A DNA stretch of 64,000 nt, from the NCBI GenBank assembly GCA_902790635.1, contig CADASN010000002.1:124001-188000 (forward strand). The letters are read 5' to 3'. This document shows positions 8,857 through 18,499 of the stretch, in pieces. Positions within the stretch are counted from its first letter, which is position 1, and every line of letters starts with the position of its first letter. The stretch is from an uncultured Bacteroidia bacterium. Its GTDB lineage: Bacteria > Bacteroidota > Bacteroidia > Bacteroidales > UBA932. The translations under genes were made by a program, and so were the position numbers. The notes under the pieces were generated by a model. The model was not told where the DNA came from and searched no databases. It saw only the letters and a program-made list of their open reading frames with translations.

Positions 8857-10851
8857 ATGAAAAAGATCTTGAACAGACTTGCGCTGGTCTCGCTCCTGGG
8901 GCTGCTGGTCCTGTCCGGCTCCTGTGCGAGCCGGAGAAAGCTGCAGACCGTCCAGCGGGAGCAGGTCTCGGCGGCTCTCCGGCTGCCTGCGCGGATGGAG
9001 GCGCCGCCGACCATCGAAGTCGGCACCGCGCCCCGGCGGGACACCCTCCGCGTGACGGATCTGGACGGCCGCGAGATGATCATCATGCAGGCCATCCGGG
9101 ACGAGCAGACGGGTGAGATGGTGGCGACCGAGCAGCTCGAAGCCGCGATGGTCACGGCGCGCTTCCGCAATGTGGCCGAGCGCCACGGGCGGATCGACCT
9201 GGAGTTCCAGGTCGTCGTGCCCGAAAGGATGCAGGACTCGCACTGGCAGTTGCGCCTGCACCCGGACCTGTTCGTGCTGGAAGACAGCCTCCGGCTGGAA
9301 GATGTCGTGATCACGGGGGCGGACTACAGGAAGGCACAACTGCGTGGATATGAGCAGTATGCCAAGTTCCTGGGCCGCATCGTCACGGACACGCTGGCTT
9401 TCGTGGACCTGCGTAATCTGGAGATCTGGCTGGAACGGAACATCCCGCAGGTCTATGCCCTCAAGGCAGATACGACCTATGTCTCGGACGAGCAGTTCGC
9501 AAGTTATTTCGGCGTCTCGGAGGCGGAAGCGGTGGAGCACTACACCAACAAGTTCCTGCGCCGCCGGAACGAATGGCGCAAGGCGAACCGCGAGCGGATG
9601 TTCCGCAAGTACATCAAGGCGCCCCTGCTGGCGGATGGTATCCGCCTGGACACCGTGATCCGCGGACAGGCGGGAGAGTTCATTTACAACTACGTGCAGA
9701 CCATCACGACGCGGCCGAAACTCCGCAAGGCAGATATCCGGCTCTGCGGAGAGATCTACGAGCAGGACCGTCAGCTCTACACCGTGCCCCAGTCCGACCC
9801 CCTGACTTTCTATATCTCGTCGGTGGCGGCGTTCGTGGACGGGACGCCCCGCTACAAGACGGTCATCCTGTCGCGGAACGTGGAAACGAACACCACCAGC
9901 AACATCGACTTCCGGACCGGCCGCTTCGATATCGACGAACGGCTCGGCTCGAATGAGCGGGAGATCCGTTTCGTCAAGGAGAACCTGCGGAACCTGCTGC
10001 TCAACGAGACCTACGAACTGGACAGCATCACCATCGCCGCATCGGCTTCGCCGGAAGGTACGGTCAAAGCCAACAATCAGCTGACCTACAAGCGGTCCCG
10101 CGCGGCGGCGGATTATTTCAACCGCTATATCCAATACGTGCGGGATTCCGTCCGCCGAGCCGACGGGGCCTTCATCACGCTCGGTGCAGACGGCCGGGAG
10201 CAGATCCACGGTTCCGGCAGGGCGTCGGCCCAGATCCCTTTCCTGTCGCGCAGCGGCGGGGAGAACTGGCTGGCCCTGGACGATTTCGTGCGCGTGGACA
10301 GCCTGCTGACCGAGGGGCAGAAAGCGGACTATTTCCGCCTGGCTGCCTTGACGGATGCGGATGAGCGGGAGAAGAAGATGCGGAGCGAGACATGGTACAA
10401 GTATCTCACGGAGCGCTATTACCCCCGTCTGCGGACGGTCCGCTTCACCTTTGCGCTGAGCCGGCGGGGGATGCTCAAGGACACGGTGCATACGACCGAG
10501 CTGGACAGTGCGTACATGCACGGCGTCGAGGCGATCCGGGACCACGACTATGAGCGCGCCCTGACTTACCTGACTCCGTACCAGGACTTCAATACCGCTG
10601 TGGCCTACGTGGCGCTGGACCGGAACGCCTCTGCGATGGCCATTCTGGACCCGCTGCCCCGGACGGCCCCGGTCAACTACATGCTGTCCCTGCTCCATGC
10701 CCGGGCAGGGGACGAACAGAATGCCGTCCAGCACTATCTGGTGGCATGCGGGCAGGACAGATCCTATGTCAGCCGGGGCAACCTGGACCCGGAAATAGCA
10801 GCCTTGATCCGGAAATACGATCTCCACAAGGAGCCGGATGAAGAATATTAA
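8857..10851 (+). CDS. Fimbrial-cluster lipoprotein with OmpA-like region (DUF3868 type)
   Basis: The 664-residue product has a signal peptide and lipobox (SGSC near residue 24). The N-terminal half resembles the DUF3868 proteins of Bacteroidales fimbrial loci. Around residues 385-430 it has an OmpA-like peptidoglycan-binding pattern, ITIAASASPEGT followed by N..L...RA. The last 100 residues look like TPR helices (ALTYLTPYQDFNTAVAYVAL). It may anchor or assemble fimbriae at the cell wall. It lies between DUF3575 and the fimbrillin gene in the same operon. Confidence 0.8.
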   Translation: MKKILNRLALVSLLGLLVLSGSCASRRKLQTVQREQVSAALRLPARMEAPPTIEVGTAPRRDTLRVTDLDGREMIIMQAIRDEQTGEMVATEQLEAAMVTARFRNVAERHGRIDLEFQVVVPERMQDSHWQLRLHPDLFVLEDSLRLEDVVITGADYRKAQLRGYEQYAKFLGRIVTDTLAFVDLRNLEIWLERNIPQVYALKADTTYVSDEQFASYFGVSEAEAVEHYTNKFLRRRNEWRKANRERMFRKYIKAPLLADGIRLDTVIRGQAGEFIYNYVQTITTRPKLRKADIRLCGEIYEQDRQLYTVPQSDPLTFYISSVAAFVDGTPRYKTVILSRNVETNTTSNIDFRTGRFDIDERLGSNEREIRFVKENLRNLLLNETYELDSITIAASASPEGTVKANNQLTYKRSRAAADYFNRYIQYVRDSVRRADGAFITLGADGREQIHGSGRASAQIPFLSRSGGENWLALDDFVRVDSLLTEGQKADYFRLAALTDADEREKKMRSETWYKYLTERYYPRLRTVRFTFALSRRGMLKDTVHTTELDSAYMHGVEAIRDHDYERALTYLTPYQDFNTAVAYVALDRNASAMAILDPLPRTAPVNYMLSLLHARAGDEQNAVQHYLVACGQDRSYVSRGNLDPEIAALIRKYDLHKEPDEEY

Positions 10852-10877
10852 TCCTTTAAACTATCATTCATCTCAAC

Positions 10878-11972
10878 ATGAAAATGAAAAACTTTATGGC
10901 GGCGCTCTGCGCTGCCGGCGCGGTGCTCCTGGCAGCATCCTGCGACAAAAACGCCCGGACGGGAGAAAACGGAAACTTCGCGGAAGGGGAAGTCTTGCTC
11001 AATGTGCACTTCGGCAGTCCTGCGACCAAGGTGGCGGCCCAGTCCGCGACCAGCGAACAGACCATCCGCAACGTGCAGATCTTCGTGTTCCGTGCCGGGA
11101 ACGGCGGGGACGCCGGCAACCTGGAAGTGGCGGCTTCTGTGGGATTCGACCAGGAACTGAATGTCACCGGAGGCAGTTTTGACGGGATCAAAGTGAAGTG
11201 CTCGACAGGTGAGCGGGAGATCTGGGCCGTGGTCAACGACTCGGCGGACCGGACTGTCGGGACGGACGCCGTAGCGACCTTGAGCGATTTCCTCGCCCTG
11301 ACCCATGAACTCAAGGACGCCCGGAAAGACAAATTGCTGATGATCGGTACCTGCGGGGTACAGAGCCTGCACGAGGGAGAGATGGAAATCCCGATGCAGG
11401 TGCACAGGATGGCGGCTTCGGTGGTCCTCGAATCCGTGACCAACGGCTTCTATGCCCCGGCTTACCGCAAGGCCGGAGCGTTCCGGGTGGAAAACTGCTA
11501 CCTGATCAACGTCCCGGCGTCGGTCGATTTCGGAGAATCTACAGTGCCTGCACAACTGACTGAAAGTCAATGGTATGCCAGGATGGGTGCGGAGACGGCC
11601 TCCCCGAAGGGCGATCTGATCTTTGATCAGGTGACACCCAAGGTGGTGAACTACGGGGAAGCTGACCAGACGGCCCATACCTTTTATGCTTATCCGAATG
11701 ACTGCTCCGTCAACGAAGACGCCACCTGGTGTCCCCGCGCGACCCTGCTGGTGCTGGAAGCCTCGCTCAACAACGGCCATGACTGGGTCAAATACTATTA
11801 TCCGGTACCCATCGAGGGCGGACTGGAGTCCAACAAGCAATATAAGGTGAACCTGACCATCCGCCGCCCGGGCTCCCTCAATCCGAATACGCCGGTGAAA
11901 CTGGGTGATGTCCAGCCGGTTATCACGGTGCTGCCCTGGGTGGACGGTACACATTATGACCAGGAGATCTGA
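10878..11972 (+). CDS. Major fimbrillin, FimA/Mfa1-like lipoprotein
   Basis: The 364-residue product has a lipobox (LAASC, C22) and the two-domain beta sandwich of Bacteroidales fimbrillins. Typical family segments are VLLNVHFG, IRNVQIFVFR near residue 72, a central RMAASVVLESV, and a C-terminal NKQYKVNLTIRRPG. In characterised relatives the lipidated precursor reaches the outer membrane, is cut by an arginine-specific protease, and polymerises by strand exchange. It is followed after 8 bases by the anchor-type gene. Either of two close ATGs (10878 or 10884) may be used. Confidence 0.85.
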   Translation: MKMKNFMAALCAAGAVLLAASCDKNARTGENGNFAEGEVLLNVHFGSPATKVAAQSATSEQTIRNVQIFVFRAGNGGDAGNLEVAASVGFDQELNVTGGSFDGIKVKCSTGEREIWAVVNDSADRTVGTDAVATLSDFLALTHELKDARKDKLLMIGTCGVQSLHEGEMEIPMQVHRMAASVVLESVTNGFYAPAYRKAGAFRVENCYLINVPASVDFGESTVPAQLTESQWYARMGAETASPKGDLIFDQVTPKVVNYGEADQTAHTFYAYPNDCSVNEDATWCPRATLLVLEASLNNGHDWVKYYYPVPIEGGLESNKQYKVNLTIRRPGSLNPNTPVKLGDVQPVITVLPWVDGTHYDQEI

Positions 11973-11980
11973 GTGCGCTT

Positions 11981-12811
11981 ATGGACACCAGGAGAATCAG
12001 GTTTGCGAAGGCTGTCCTGCCGTTCGTCCTCCTCCCCGGTTTGCTGTCATGCAGCGTGAAGGAAGACCGGGCCGAGTGCCCGGTCTATGTCACCGTCCTC
12101 ACGGACCGCTTCATGCAGAAGGGCATCAACGAGGGGATGGTCTCCTTCGCGGCCGACGAATTGATCAAGCGGGAGGCGATCAGCTTCCTCTCCTACGTCC
12201 GGGGCGGGTACGAACAGGCCTGCCCGCGGAAGTATGCCCGGGCCGCCGTCCTGGCCGGCGTAGAGAACAGCCGCGTCGAAGAAGAGACGCTGATGGTCAA
12301 TCCGGGTTGCCAGGCGGGAAGGGTCTGGGCGTTCGGTACCAGTTTCTCGGCAGAGCAGGACGAATATGTCGTGGACGCTGTCCCGCACAAGCAGTATTGT
12401 CTGGTAAAATTCCTGTTTGACGGGAGCCCGACGGCGCCGGAAGGCTATCCTTGGCGTTTCCGCCTGGTGGCGGAGTGCGCCGGGATGAATATCTACACGC
12501 TGGAGCCGGTCCCCGGCCCCTATTGTCCGGCCATCGGGCCGAATGCGGTGGGGGAGTGGCTGGGGACGCTGCCCCGCCAGCGCAGCAACAACATGCAGCT
12601 GGAGGTATTCCGCCCGCTGGAAGGCAGCGAGACCGAGGGGCCGACGGAATACGTCATCGACCTCGGAAAAGCCTTCGAGAAGCAGGGCTACGACTGGACC
12701 GCAGAAGACCTGAAAGACATCGAGGTCAAAGTCGGTTTCGTCAATGCGAAGCTGACCCTGACCATCGAGGACTGGGAAGGGGAGGACGATTACAAGAACA
12801 TCGATATTTAA
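11981..12811 (+). CDS. Fimbrial anchor protein, FimB/Mfa2-like
   Basis: The 276-residue lipoprotein has its lipobox at C24 (LLSC) and then the start typical of Mfa2/FimB proteins, C-x-V-x-E-D-R-x-x-CP. Family members sit at the base of the fimbria in the outer membrane and set its length. The body is beta-rich, and its C-terminal segment KLTLTIEDWEGEDD matches the end of the last strand in this family. It is placed between the fimbrillin and the large DUF4906 gene, as in other Bacteroidales fimbrial operons. Confidence 0.85.
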   Translation: MDTRRIRFAKAVLPFVLLPGLLSCSVKEDRAECPVYVTVLTDRFMQKGINEGMVSFAADELIKREAISFLSYVRGGYEQACPRKYARAAVLAGVENSRVEEETLMVNPGCQAGRVWAFGTSFSAEQDEYVVDAVPHKQYCLVKFLFDGSPTAPEGYPWRFRLVAECAGMNIYTLEPVPGPYCPAIGPNAVGEWLGTLPRQRSNNMQLEVFRPLEGSETEGPTEYVIDLGKAFEKQGYDWTAEDLKDIEVKVGFVNAKLTLTIEDWEGEDDYKNIDI

Positions 12812-12812
12812 A

Positions 12813-15800
12813 ATGAGAATCATGAAGACAAGATTTGTGTTGAGGAACGCGTGGATGGCGGTGCTCTTGTGCTCATGGGCCTGTGCCTGCGATCCGGATG
12901 TGCTGAGCGAGACGCGGGAAGCACCGGCTGACCGGGAGGAGCCCGGTCGGGTCGAGCTGCCGCTGCGGATCGGCACCGGCCCGGAGGGGACGAAAGCTTC
13001 CCTGCTCGGCGGGGTGGAGTCCGTCGGTTCGGGGGCGCTGGTCCTGGTCTACCGCACGGCCTCGGGGCAGTTGGACTCGTACCGCTACTTCACGCAGGCG
13101 GAACTGGATGCGCAGCAGGAGTCGCCCCTGCGCATCCAGGCCCCGCTGACGACCTGTGATTTCTACATCCTCGGCAACCTGAATGCCATCCGGAAGGCAG
13201 ACGGTACCGCCATGAACCTGCTGGACGCTTTGGAAGAGGGTTTCCCGGCCAGCGAGCCGGAGCTGGAAGCCTTTGTCTACCGTTTCGACGGGGGCGAACT
13301 GAATGCGGCCTTCCGTCGCGAACTTTTCTCCGAAGTCGCCCGCTGCGGCATCCCCTATGCGCATATCCGAAAGGGGGTGGATGTCGTCCGGCAGGTGGAT
13401 GAGGCGGACGGAATCCCGGGTTCCGGGAACTGCCGGCGCCTGTTCAGCAAGGTCACGGTGCGGATCGATCATGCGCGGCTGGACGGGAGCGGAGCTCGCC
13501 CCCAGGCGTTCGTCAACCGGAAACTCTATCTGCGCCAGGCGAATGCCCGGGTGCAGCCGTTTTCCGATGCCGGCCAGAAAGCGCTGGAAGCCCGGGACAT
13601 CCTGTCGGAGAGCGATTATGACCCGGATATGGCGGCGTCCAACGCTTCGGTGACCGTCTATAGTTTCTACGTCCCGGAGAACCTCCAGGGGACCCTCCTT
13701 CCGGGAAATACGGACAACCGCCGCAAGACGCCGGAGGTCCTGCAGGCCAGCGGCCGGGGGGCGGTGACTCCCTACCTGACGTATGTCGAGTTCTCGGGAC
13801 GCCTGGATCCGACGCAGAGCGGCTACGGCGGGGATGTGACTTACCGTTTCTATGTCGGGGCGGACAATTGTTCCAATTTCGACCTGGAGCGGGGCCGGGA
13901 GTACAATATCCACCTGACTTTCCGGGCCGGCTCGCTCTTCTCGCCGGACTGGAGCGTGGGGGTGGAGGGCTGGACGGACCAGCGCCTGTTCTGCCTGACC
14001 GCAGATGCGGCTTACCAGACGCGCTTGCCTGATTATCAGCGGGTTGCCGTGCGTCAGAACCGCCCGGGAACCTTCTATCTCTATGCCAGTCCGGGCGGAG
14101 CCCTGGGTGCGGCGAACGCCCTTGCGGGTGCTTCATACGTCCATCCGTCCGCCCAGGATACCTATTCGCCGCTCCATATCACGGATTACGCGTTTACGGG
14201 GGCGCTTTTCGCTTCCGGAACCGGTGATGCGGAGTGGCTCTCCGCCCGGGGAATCACCCCGGGATATGACAGCGGGAGCGGCCGCCTGACCCTGACGGTG
14301 ACGGATCCAGGCCGGTTCCGGGCGCACCTCGGGGAGGAGGCCAGTTTCAGCCTGCGGCTGCTGCCCGGCGGGGAGTGGCGCTATTTCAATGTGATGCTGG
14401 CGGACAACATCGCTGCCGGCCTGTCCGGGGGCGGGGATTTCTATCTGGGCCAGCAGCGCACGGCCTCCGTATCCGGGATGTGCGGATCGGTCTGGTACCG
14501 GGGGGACGGCGCCCATTGGAATACCGCCCCGGCGACGGGCGCCGTAGGACCGGAGGATCACCCGTACACCGGAACGATTGCGGTGTACGGTTCGTATCCG
14601 GGCGCCGCCAGCGTGACTTTCGTTTCATCCGATCCTTTCAACGATGATCCCCAGACGCTCTATTTTACGGTCAATCAACCCTTGCTGCGGGCCGCAGTCT
14701 CCAGCATGTGGCTGCCCTTTGACGGGACCGAGCAGTCCGTTGGCGTGGGTTATTATACGGCGGACGGAGCGGGTTTCATGCCTCCGTCGGCCTTCGATGC
14801 GGACTGCTGGCGCAATTTCATGCAGCCGTCAGTCTATTGCGAGTCCCAGCCCCAGTGGTCGGATTGCGTGGGAGCGGATTACAGCACCGGGCAGATGTAC
14901 CTGGTGAAGACCTCCAATGCCTCGGGAAATATCGAGGACGGGGATTTCCGTATCATCGGCGGACCGGGCACGGGCCTTTCCACGGTCCGTGAGAACGGCC
15001 TGTCCCTGGGCTTTGTCCACATCTACAACCCGGCCCTTCCGGCGCTGTATCCGAACAGTGCCTATGGTTGCAGGATCAGCGGGAAGGTCTCGAAGATCGT
15101 CCTGGGCAATATCCGCGCCCTGGACGGGTGGAACGGCTCGACCCTGAAAACGGACGGCACCTTGCAAGTCGGGTATTATTTCGAGAAAGCCAGCTGGACC
15201 GGAGACAGTCCGCACAACCAGCTGACAGATGATTTCGCTTTCGGCGTAACGATCCCGTATGCCTATCCCGGAGCGGACATGAGCCGTGTCAGCTGGACCC
15301 GGAGCGGACAGGCGAAGACCTGGAGAAGCTCGAACGGCGAGCAGTTCGGGCCCGTCATCGACTACGAAGTGAGCGAGTCGGATACAGGCAGCGGAGGAAA
15401 GGTTTTGTGGAAGTATGACGAATCCCGGCAGGTTCGTTCCGCTTCCAACGGCGAGCCGGTACCCGGCGGCCTGCTGGTCCCGTATGGCGACCAGACCGTG
15501 ACGGCGACCATCACCAACAAGTGGGACCACAGAAGTTGTTCCGTCTCATCCGTCTTCCGGCCGAACTACGGGATCATCAGCTGTTCGTATTTCGTGACGG
15601 CCCGGAGCGGGGCTTCCAGCGCCAAGGTCTATCCGCTTCCGCGCAAGGTGATCAGGTACCTGTACCGGGACGGCAGTTCGCTGAGCCGCACGCAGCGGCA
15701 GGAGATGATCCGGCTGTTCGACCAGGGAACGGGATATTGGGCCCCGTTGCAGGGCGTGAGCCTGTACCGGCGGGATTCCTATGCTGCCGGATATCTTGTG

Positions 15801-16040
15801 AACACCTATTACGGGAACTATCCGCTGGGCAATTTCCAGGCTTCCTACCTGTCGCAATACAAATATGGCAATCAGACTGTGACCGTCTGGTCGGCCGGCC
15901 TCATGTCGACCCTGAAGACCTGTCCCGACAACCAGATCGGGACCATGAGCCTGAAGGCCATTCCACATGTCGAATCCGTTCAAAATGCCTCCAAGAACAA
16001 CGAAGGAGTCCTGTTCTCCGGTTCTGAGGATTATTTATAG
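12813..16040 (+). CDS. Large fimbrial-cluster lipoprotein, DUF4906 type (probable tip or accessory subunit)
   Basis: At 1075 residues this is the longest protein in the window. It has a signal peptide with a lipobox (WACAC, C24 or C26). It starts with a fimbrillin-like region (VELPLRIGTGPEGTKASLL; NIHLTFRAGS near residue 370), then long beta-rich repeats. The overall layout fits DUF4906 proteins, which end fimbrial operons and are thought to be tip or accessory subunits. It begins one base after the anchor gene and ends before the operon terminator. A second ATG at 12822 could also serve as start. Confidence 0.8.
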   Translation: MRIMKTRFVLRNAWMAVLLCSWACACDPDVLSETREAPADREEPGRVELPLRIGTGPEGTKASLLGGVESVGSGALVLVYRTASGQLDSYRYFTQAELDAQQESPLRIQAPLTTCDFYILGNLNAIRKADGTAMNLLDALEEGFPASEPELEAFVYRFDGGELNAAFRRELFSEVARCGIPYAHIRKGVDVVRQVDEADGIPGSGNCRRLFSKVTVRIDHARLDGSGARPQAFVNRKLYLRQANARVQPFSDAGQKALEARDILSESDYDPDMAASNASVTVYSFYVPENLQGTLLPGNTDNRRKTPEVLQASGRGAVTPYLTYVEFSGRLDPTQSGYGGDVTYRFYVGADNCSNFDLERGREYNIHLTFRAGSLFSPDWSVGVEGWTDQRLFCLTADAAYQTRLPDYQRVAVRQNRPGTFYLYASPGGALGAANALAGASYVHPSAQDTYSPLHITDYAFTGALFASGTGDAEWLSARGITPGYDSGSGRLTLTVTDPGRFRAHLGEEASFSLRLLPGGEWRYFNVMLADNIAAGLSGGGDFYLGQQRTASVSGMCGSVWYRGDGAHWNTAPATGAVGPEDHPYTGTIAVYGSYPGAASVTFVSSDPFNDDPQTLYFTVNQPLLRAAVSSMWLPFDGTEQSVGVGYYTADGAGFMPPSAFDADCWRNFMQPSVYCESQPQWSDCVGADYSTGQMYLVKTSNASGNIEDGDFRIIGGPGTGLSTVRENGLSLGFVHIYNPALPALYPNSAYGCRISGKVSKIVLGNIRALDGWNGSTLKTDGTLQVGYYFEKASWTGDSPHNQLTDDFAFGVTIPYAYPGADMSRVSWTRSGQAKTWRSSNGEQFGPVIDYEVSESDTGSGGKVLWKYDESRQVRSASNGEPVPGGLLVPYGDQTVTATITNKWDHRSCSVSSVFRPNYGIISCSYFVTARSGASSAKVYPLPRKVIRYLYRDGSSLSRTQRQEMIRLFDQGTGYWAPLQGVSLYRRDSYAAGYLVNTYYGNYPLGNFQASYLSQYKYGNQTVTVWSAGLMSTLKTCPDNQIGTMSLKAIPHVESVQNASKNNEGVLFSGSEDYL

Positions 16041-16078
16041 TTATTGCATAGTATTAAGTTAAGTCGAACGGATGCGGC

Positions 16079-16108
16079 AAGCCGGTTGCGTGAGCAACCG
16101 GCTTTTTT
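16079..16108 (+). terminator. Terminator of the fimbrial operon
   Basis: AAGCCGGTTGC at 16079-16089 pairs perfectly with GCAACCGGCTT at 16094-16104 around GTGA. The T-run continues to 16108. Confidence 0.95.
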
Positions 16109-16191
16109 CGCTTTATCCGGGCATAAAGGGACAAATCCGGCAAAAATGACTATCTTAGCAAGATACTTAACGGAAACAGAAGCATTCGGGA

Positions 16192-16419
16192 ATGAAGAAG
16201 ATACTCCTCCTTCCGCTCGTCCTCATGAGCTGTCTGCTGCAGGCGCAGACGATGGACTACCAGCAATTCATGCAGCGGGTCTCACGCGACAACGCGCAGC
16301 TGCTCGCCGAGCAGTACAACGTCGAGATCGCAGCCGCGAATCTCCTGGCTGCGGCGGATTCACAGTCGGACAAACTGACCGCCACGGCGCACCTCTGGGC
16401 GAGCCTGGGGATTGATTGA
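16192..16419 (+). pseudogene. Truncated TolC-family outer-membrane factor (N-terminal remnant)
   Basis: The 75-residue frame starts with a normal signal peptide (ending LLQAQ). It continues with the first helix of a TolC/OEP protein: a LDxxLxxVSxxNxxLLAExYNVEIAxANLLAA-like pattern covering residues about 20-55. Full members have 400-480 residues. After about residue 56 the sequence no longer looks like the family, and a stop follows at 16417-16419, two bases before the tcdA start. A deletion has probably removed the rest. The remnant may still be translated and coupled to tcdA. Confidence 0.65.
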
Positions 16420-16420
16420 T

Positions 16421-17161
16421 ATGGAAAGCGCTTTTTCAAACCGCACCGAACTGCTGCTGGGCGCCGATGTGCTCGGGCGCTTGCACGAAGTGCGTGTCAT
16501 CCTGTTCGGGGCCGGCGGCGTTGGCAGCTGGTGTGCCGAGGGGCTGGTGCGTTCCGGCGTGCGGCACCTCACGCTGGTGGATGCCGACCGGATCTCGGAG
16601 AGCAATGTGAACCGGCAGCTGATGGCCACCCGCCGTACGGTGGGGCAGGTCAAGGTGGAGGCTTTGCGGGAGCGCCTGCTGGAGATCGATCCGGAGGCGG
16701 ACATTGTCGCGGTGCAGCGCATCTTCAGCGCGGAGACTGCGGACAGTTTCGACCTTTCCTCCTACGATTACATCCTGGACGCCATCGATTCGCTCAAGGA
16801 CAAAGCGGAATTGATCCTTCGCGGGACGCGCACCCCGGCCGTTTTCTTCAGCGCGATGGGCGCCGCCCTCAAGCTGGATCCCACGAAAGTGCAGGTGGCC
16901 GAATTCTGGAATGTGCGTGGCTGTCCGCTGGGCGCCGCCCTGCGCAAACGCTTCAAGCAGAACCATACCTGGCCCGGGCACAAATTCCGCTGCGTCTATG
17001 ACGAGGAAGTCCTGCCCAACCGGGGCGGGGAAGCCCTCGCGGAGACGGATCTGTTCAATAAAGCGCAGATCAATGGATCGCTGGTGCACATCACGGCCAT
17101 CTTCGGGATGACCCTGGCCGGCCTGGTGATCCAGGACGTCTATCAAAAAATGACCGCCTGA
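16421..17161 (+). CDS. tcdA: tRNA threonylcarbamoyladenosine dehydratase
   Basis: The 246-residue protein is an E1/ThiF-like ATP-dependent enzyme of the TcdA (CsdL/YgdL) type, which cyclises t6A at position 37 of tRNAs. It has the nucleotide-binding GAGGVGSWCAE at residues 30-40, the NRQLMAT arginine region near 65, and DAIDSLKDK near 120. I chose the ATG at 16421 over a TTG at 16412. The stop shares one base with the start of the next gene (TGATG), so these two are translationally coupled. Confidence 0.9.
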   Translation: MESAFSNRTELLLGADVLGRLHEVRVILFGAGGVGSWCAEGLVRSGVRHLTLVDADRISESNVNRQLMATRRTVGQVKVEALRERLLEIDPEADIVAVQRIFSAETADSFDLSSYDYILDAIDSLKDKAELILRGTRTPAVFFSAMGAALKLDPTKVQVAEFWNVRGCPLGAALRKRFKQNHTWPGHKFRCVYDEEVLPNRGGEALAETDLFNKAQINGSLVHITAIFGMTLAGLVIQDVYQKMTA

Positions 17162-18420
17162 TGGAAACCCTGGATATCCGGAAAGGGGAGCAGGTCGCCC
17201 TGGTGGGCGGCAATGCCTCCGGCAAAAGCCGCCTCGCGGCCGCTTTCGCGGGACGCTGCGGCGCCAATTATATTACCTTCCGCGACTCGTACGGCGGCTA
17301 CGGAGACCGCAACTTCTTCATGCAGCAGCGCTGGAACCTCTTCACCCTGGAGGACGATCCGCCGTCGGCGGGGGAACAGCTGCGCAAGGAGGCGGCAGCC
17401 AGCGCGGATCCGGATGCCGCGCTCCGGCGGCTGGAGGAACTGACGGTCCTGTTCGGGCTCACGCCCGTGCTGGACAAGTACCTGGTCACCCTCTCGTCCG
17501 GTGAACTGCGGAAATTCCAGCTGACCCGCTCGCTGCTGGGCGGCCCTTCGGTGCTGGTGATCGACAATCCTTTCATCGGACTGGATCCGGCGGCCCGCCG
17601 GCTGCTGACGCAGCTGCTGGAGTCGCTTTCGGCTACGACCACCCTCGTGCTGGTGCTTTCCCGCGTGGCGGAGATCCCGCCTTTCATCACGCACGTGATC
17701 CCGGTGTCGGACGGGGAAGCCGGAGAGAAAGTGACGCTCGGAGACTACCTGGAGCGCGTCCTGCCGCCGGCCGTGATCCGGATGCGGGACGTGACGATCC
17801 GTTTCGGCGAGCGGGTGATCCTGGACCGGCTGAACTGGACCGTGCGGCAGGGGGAGCATTGGGCGCTGACCGGGGCCAACGGCAGCGGGAAGAGTACGCT
17901 GCTGAGCCTGATCTGTGCCGACAATCCCCGGGCATACGCCTGTGACATCGAATTGTTCGGACGGCCGCGGGGGACGGGGGAGACCATCTGGGACATCAAG
18001 CGCCGGATCGGCTTCGTGAGTCCGGAGCTTCACCGGGCCTTCCAGGTGGATGCCCCGGCGTTGGACATCGTGACCAGCGGGCTCTTCGACACCGAGGGGC
18101 TCTACCGGCATCCGACGGAGGAGCAGCGGGAGACCGCGCGGCGCTGGATGGCGGAGTTCGGCATCGCCGGACTGGCTGAAAGGCCCTTCCTGTGCCTCTC
18201 CAGCGGGGAGCAACGGCTCTGCCTGCTCGCGCGTGCCTTCGTGAAGGATCCGCCCCTCTACATCCTGGACGAGCCGCTCCACGGACTGGACGAGGATCAG
18301 CGCTGCCGGGTGAAGACCCTGCTGGACCGCTTCTGCGGCGCTCCCGGCAAGACGCTGCTCATGGTCACCCATTACCCGGAAGAGTATCCGGCCTGTATCG
18401 ACCATAGTCTCACCCTTTGA
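17161..18420 (+). CDS. Double ATP-binding cassette protein, ModF-like
   Basis: The 419-residue protein has two fused ABC ATPase domains and no membrane helices, like ModF/PhrA-type proteins whose role is poorly known. Domain 1 has Walker A GGNASGKS (16-23) and signature LSSGE, but its Walker B reads LVIDNPF, with asparagine in place of the catalytic glutamate (N139). Domain 2 is intact: GANGSGKST near 238, LSSGEQRL near 345, and ILDEP with the aspartate near 370. One site therefore probably binds but does not hydrolyse ATP. It overlaps tcdA by one base. Confidence 0.85.
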   Translation: METLDIRKGEQVALVGGNASGKSRLAAAFAGRCGANYITFRDSYGGYGDRNFFMQQRWNLFTLEDDPPSAGEQLRKEAAASADPDAALRRLEELTVLFGLTPVLDKYLVTLSSGELRKFQLTRSLLGGPSVLVIDNPFIGLDPAARRLLTQLLESLSATTTLVLVLSRVAEIPPFITHVIPVSDGEAGEKVTLGDYLERVLPPAVIRMRDVTIRFGERVILDRLNWTVRQGEHWALTGANGSGKSTLLSLICADNPRAYACDIELFGRPRGTGETIWDIKRRIGFVSPELHRAFQVDAPALDIVTSGLFDTEGLYRHPTEEQRETARRWMAEFGIAGLAERPFLCLSSGEQRLCLLARAFVKDPPLYILDEPLHGLDEDQRCRVKTLLDRFCGAPGKTLLMVTHYPEEYPACIDHSLTL

Positions 18421-18465
18421 TAAAAAACCGGCCCCCATTCGCTTCCGGATGCGGGAAAAACATTG

Positions 18466-18473
18466 TACCTTTG
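18466..18473 (+). promoter_or_regulatory. -7 box of the flavodiiron gene
   Basis: TACCTTTG matches TAnnTTTG and ends 26 bases before the ATG at 18500. It supports the choice of that start over an in-frame upstream ATG at 18449, which lies before the box. Confidence 0.55.
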
Positions 18474-18499
18474 CACAAACTAACAAAACCAATCAGATT

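Noticed and set aside
8263-10827. An 854-codon minus-strand frame opposite the fimbrial genes
   Set aside because: Composition is typical of an antisense shadow (many His, Arg, Val, Leu, Gly) and no domain is seen; the plus-strand genes have signal peptides and family motifs.
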